From Betaproteobacteria bacterium (GTDB lineage: Bacteria > Pseudomonadota > Gammaproteobacteria > Burkholderiales > Burkholderiaceae), in the NCBI GenBank assembly GCA_009921765.1, contig RFXC01000184.1, positions 1-8,604 of the forward strand: a stretch of DNA of 8,604 nt, written 5' to 3'. Position 1 is the first letter of the stretch; each line of letters opens with the position of its first letter. The position numbers and the translations under genes were made by a program. Of the stretch, positions 7,467-8,604 are shown piece by piece. Under the pieces are notes generated by a model, which was given only the letters and a program-made list of their open reading frames with translations, was not told the DNA's origin and ran no database searches.

Positions 7467-8604
7467 ATGGAAGCTGAGCGTCTCAATCAGCTCGAATCGC
7501 TCCTCTCCGACCTCGCGCGTCGGGTGCAAGACCTTCGGGGGTATCTTTGACTTCGATGTCAAACGGTCCCGGCTCGAAGAAATCAATCGCCAGTTGCAGG
7601 CCCCGGACGTCTGGAACGACGCTCAAAAAGCGCAGGATCTAGGCCGGGAAAAAAAACAGCTCGACCAGGTCGTTGAGCGAATCCAGACCATCGATGCCGG
7701 TCTGGCCGATGCGCGCGAGCTATCCGATATTGCCCGCTCGGAGAACGACGACGACACCCTGATCGCAGTCGAGTCCGACACTGCTGCCCTTCGCGAGCAG
7801 GTGGAACTGCTCGAGTTTCGGCGCATGTTCGCCAACCCTGCCGATCCGAGCAACTGCTTCCTGGAAATTCAGTCCGGCGCGGGCGGCACCGAGGCGCAGG
7901 ACTGGGCGCAAATGCTGCTTCGCCAGTACCTCCGTTACTGCGAGCGCAAGGGCTTGAACGCCGAGCTTCTGGAGGAGTCACCTGGCGATGTGGCCGGTAT
8001 CAAGGGCGCCACGCTCAAGGTGGAAGGCGAATACGCCTACGGCTTTCTGCGCACCGAAACCGGGATCCACCGCCTGGTTCGAAAATCGCCATTTGATTCA
8101 AGCGGCGGCCGGCACACGTCCTTCGCCTCGGTTTATGTCTATCCGGAGGTTGACGATTCCATCCAGATCGACATCAACCCAGCCGACCTCCGGATCGACG
8201 TGTTCCGCGCCTCGGGCGCGGGTGGCCAGCACGTGAACAAGACCGAATCGGCGGTTCGAATCACCCATCATCCAAGTGGCATCGTGGTGCAGTGTCAGAA
8301 CGACCGTTCACAGCACCGCAACCGCGACGAAGCCATGAAGATGCTGCGCGCGCGGCTTTTTGAACTGGAAATGCGCAAACGCCGCGCCGAGCAGGACAAG
8401 GTCGAGGCCTCCAAAACCGACATCGGCTGGGGCCACCAGATCCGTTCCTATGTGCTCGATCAGTCGCGCATCAAAGACCTGCGCACCAACGTCGAGATCA
8501 GCAACACCCGTTCTGTCCTCGATGGCGACCTCGACGAATTCATCGCGGCGAGCCTCAAGCAGGGTGCCGTCAAGGGCGGAATACGACGCAGTGTTGAGAT
8601 CTTT
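7467..8604 (+). CDS. prfB: Peptide chain release factor 2 (RF2), programmed +1 frameshift, 3' end beyond window
   Basis: Ribosomal release factor recognising UGA and UAA. It is encoded in two frames: ATG 7467 to the CTT ending at 7547 (27 codons), then base 7548 is skipped and reading resumes at GAC 7549 to the window end, 379 residues in all. The joined sequence aligns throughout with E. coli RF2: [16 protein letters not shown] at the junction, [32 protein letters not shown], the stop-codon-reading SPF at 207-209, and [18 protein letters not shown] with the peptidyl-hydrolysis GGQ at 252-254. The residue equivalent to E. coli 246 is Ala, as in most bacteria, not Thr as in K-12. E. coli RF2 ends at the position of A367 here, yet the frame continues at least 12 more codons without a stop. 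No strong Shine-Dalgarno precedes the ATG. lysS often follows prfB but is outside the window. Not a pseudogene. Confidence 0.96.
7536..7551 (+). promoter_or_regulatory. RF2 autoregulatory +1 frameshift site
   Basis: CGG GGG TAT CTT TGA C: an internal SD-like GGGGGT (7537-7542), slippery CTT (7545-7547), in-frame TGA (7548-7550) and following C (7551), a poor termination context. When RF2 is scarce, the slow TGA allows peptidyl-tRNA-Leu to slip +1 onto TTT so that full-length RF2 is made. It is nearly identical to the E. coli site, except that E. coli has A where this site has C at 7536. Confidence 0.95.

Noticed and set aside
7583..7981. Minus-strand frames opposite prfB
   Set aside because: Shadows of RF2 coding sequence.
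1..8604. Search for a novel defence, mobile or RNA system
   Set aside because: No direct-repeat array, transposase, integrase, tRNA-like or riboswitch-like structure was seen; nearly every base lies in recognisable housekeeping genes.

Overview
The window looks like chromosomal housekeeping DNA from a Gram-negative bacterium, most probably a betaproteobacterium (Burkholderiales-like). This rests on the high GC content by eye, dense gene packing, strong resemblance of the proteins to proteobacterial families, a Lol lipoprotein-export system (which implies an outer membrane), and the order comEC-tatD-lolD-lolC next to an RpfE-like gene, recJ and prfB. The taxonomic call is from memory of gene order and protein style, not from a search.

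Left half (1-4621), minus strand, one probable operon read right to left: a lipoprotein-releasing permease of LolC/E type, its ATPase LolD, a TatD/YjjV-type metal-dependent hydrolase, and the DNA-uptake channel protein ComEC, which runs off the left edge. Gaps are 13, 10 and 56 nt. ComEC has no stop in the window: 577 residues are present and the C-terminal beta-lactamase-like domain is only just beginning.

Right half (4615-8604), plus strand: an RpfE-like conserved protein of unknown biochemical function, the single-strand exonuclease RecJ 12 nt behind it, and peptide chain release factor 2 (prfB), which has the classic autoregulatory +1 frameshift (in-frame TGA at 7548) and runs off the right edge. 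The two halves are divergent and their annotated 5' ends overlap by 7 bp (4615-4621). A possible -10 element 6 nt before the GTG start suggests a leaderless transcript for the right-hand gene. A perfect TATAAT overlapping the recJ stop may drive prfB separately.

Functionally the window combines lipoprotein sorting (LolCD), DNA uptake and processing (ComEC, the TatD-like hydrolase, RecJ) and translation termination (RF2). I found no mobile element, CRISPR array, tRNA or rRNA gene, and no convincing novel system. The points worth a second look are the hybrid LolC/LolE character of the permease, the recJ/rpfE/prfB linkage resembling the Xanthomonas rpf locus, the overlapping divergent starts, and a C-terminal extension on RF2. 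No stretch over 300 bases lacks a gene.
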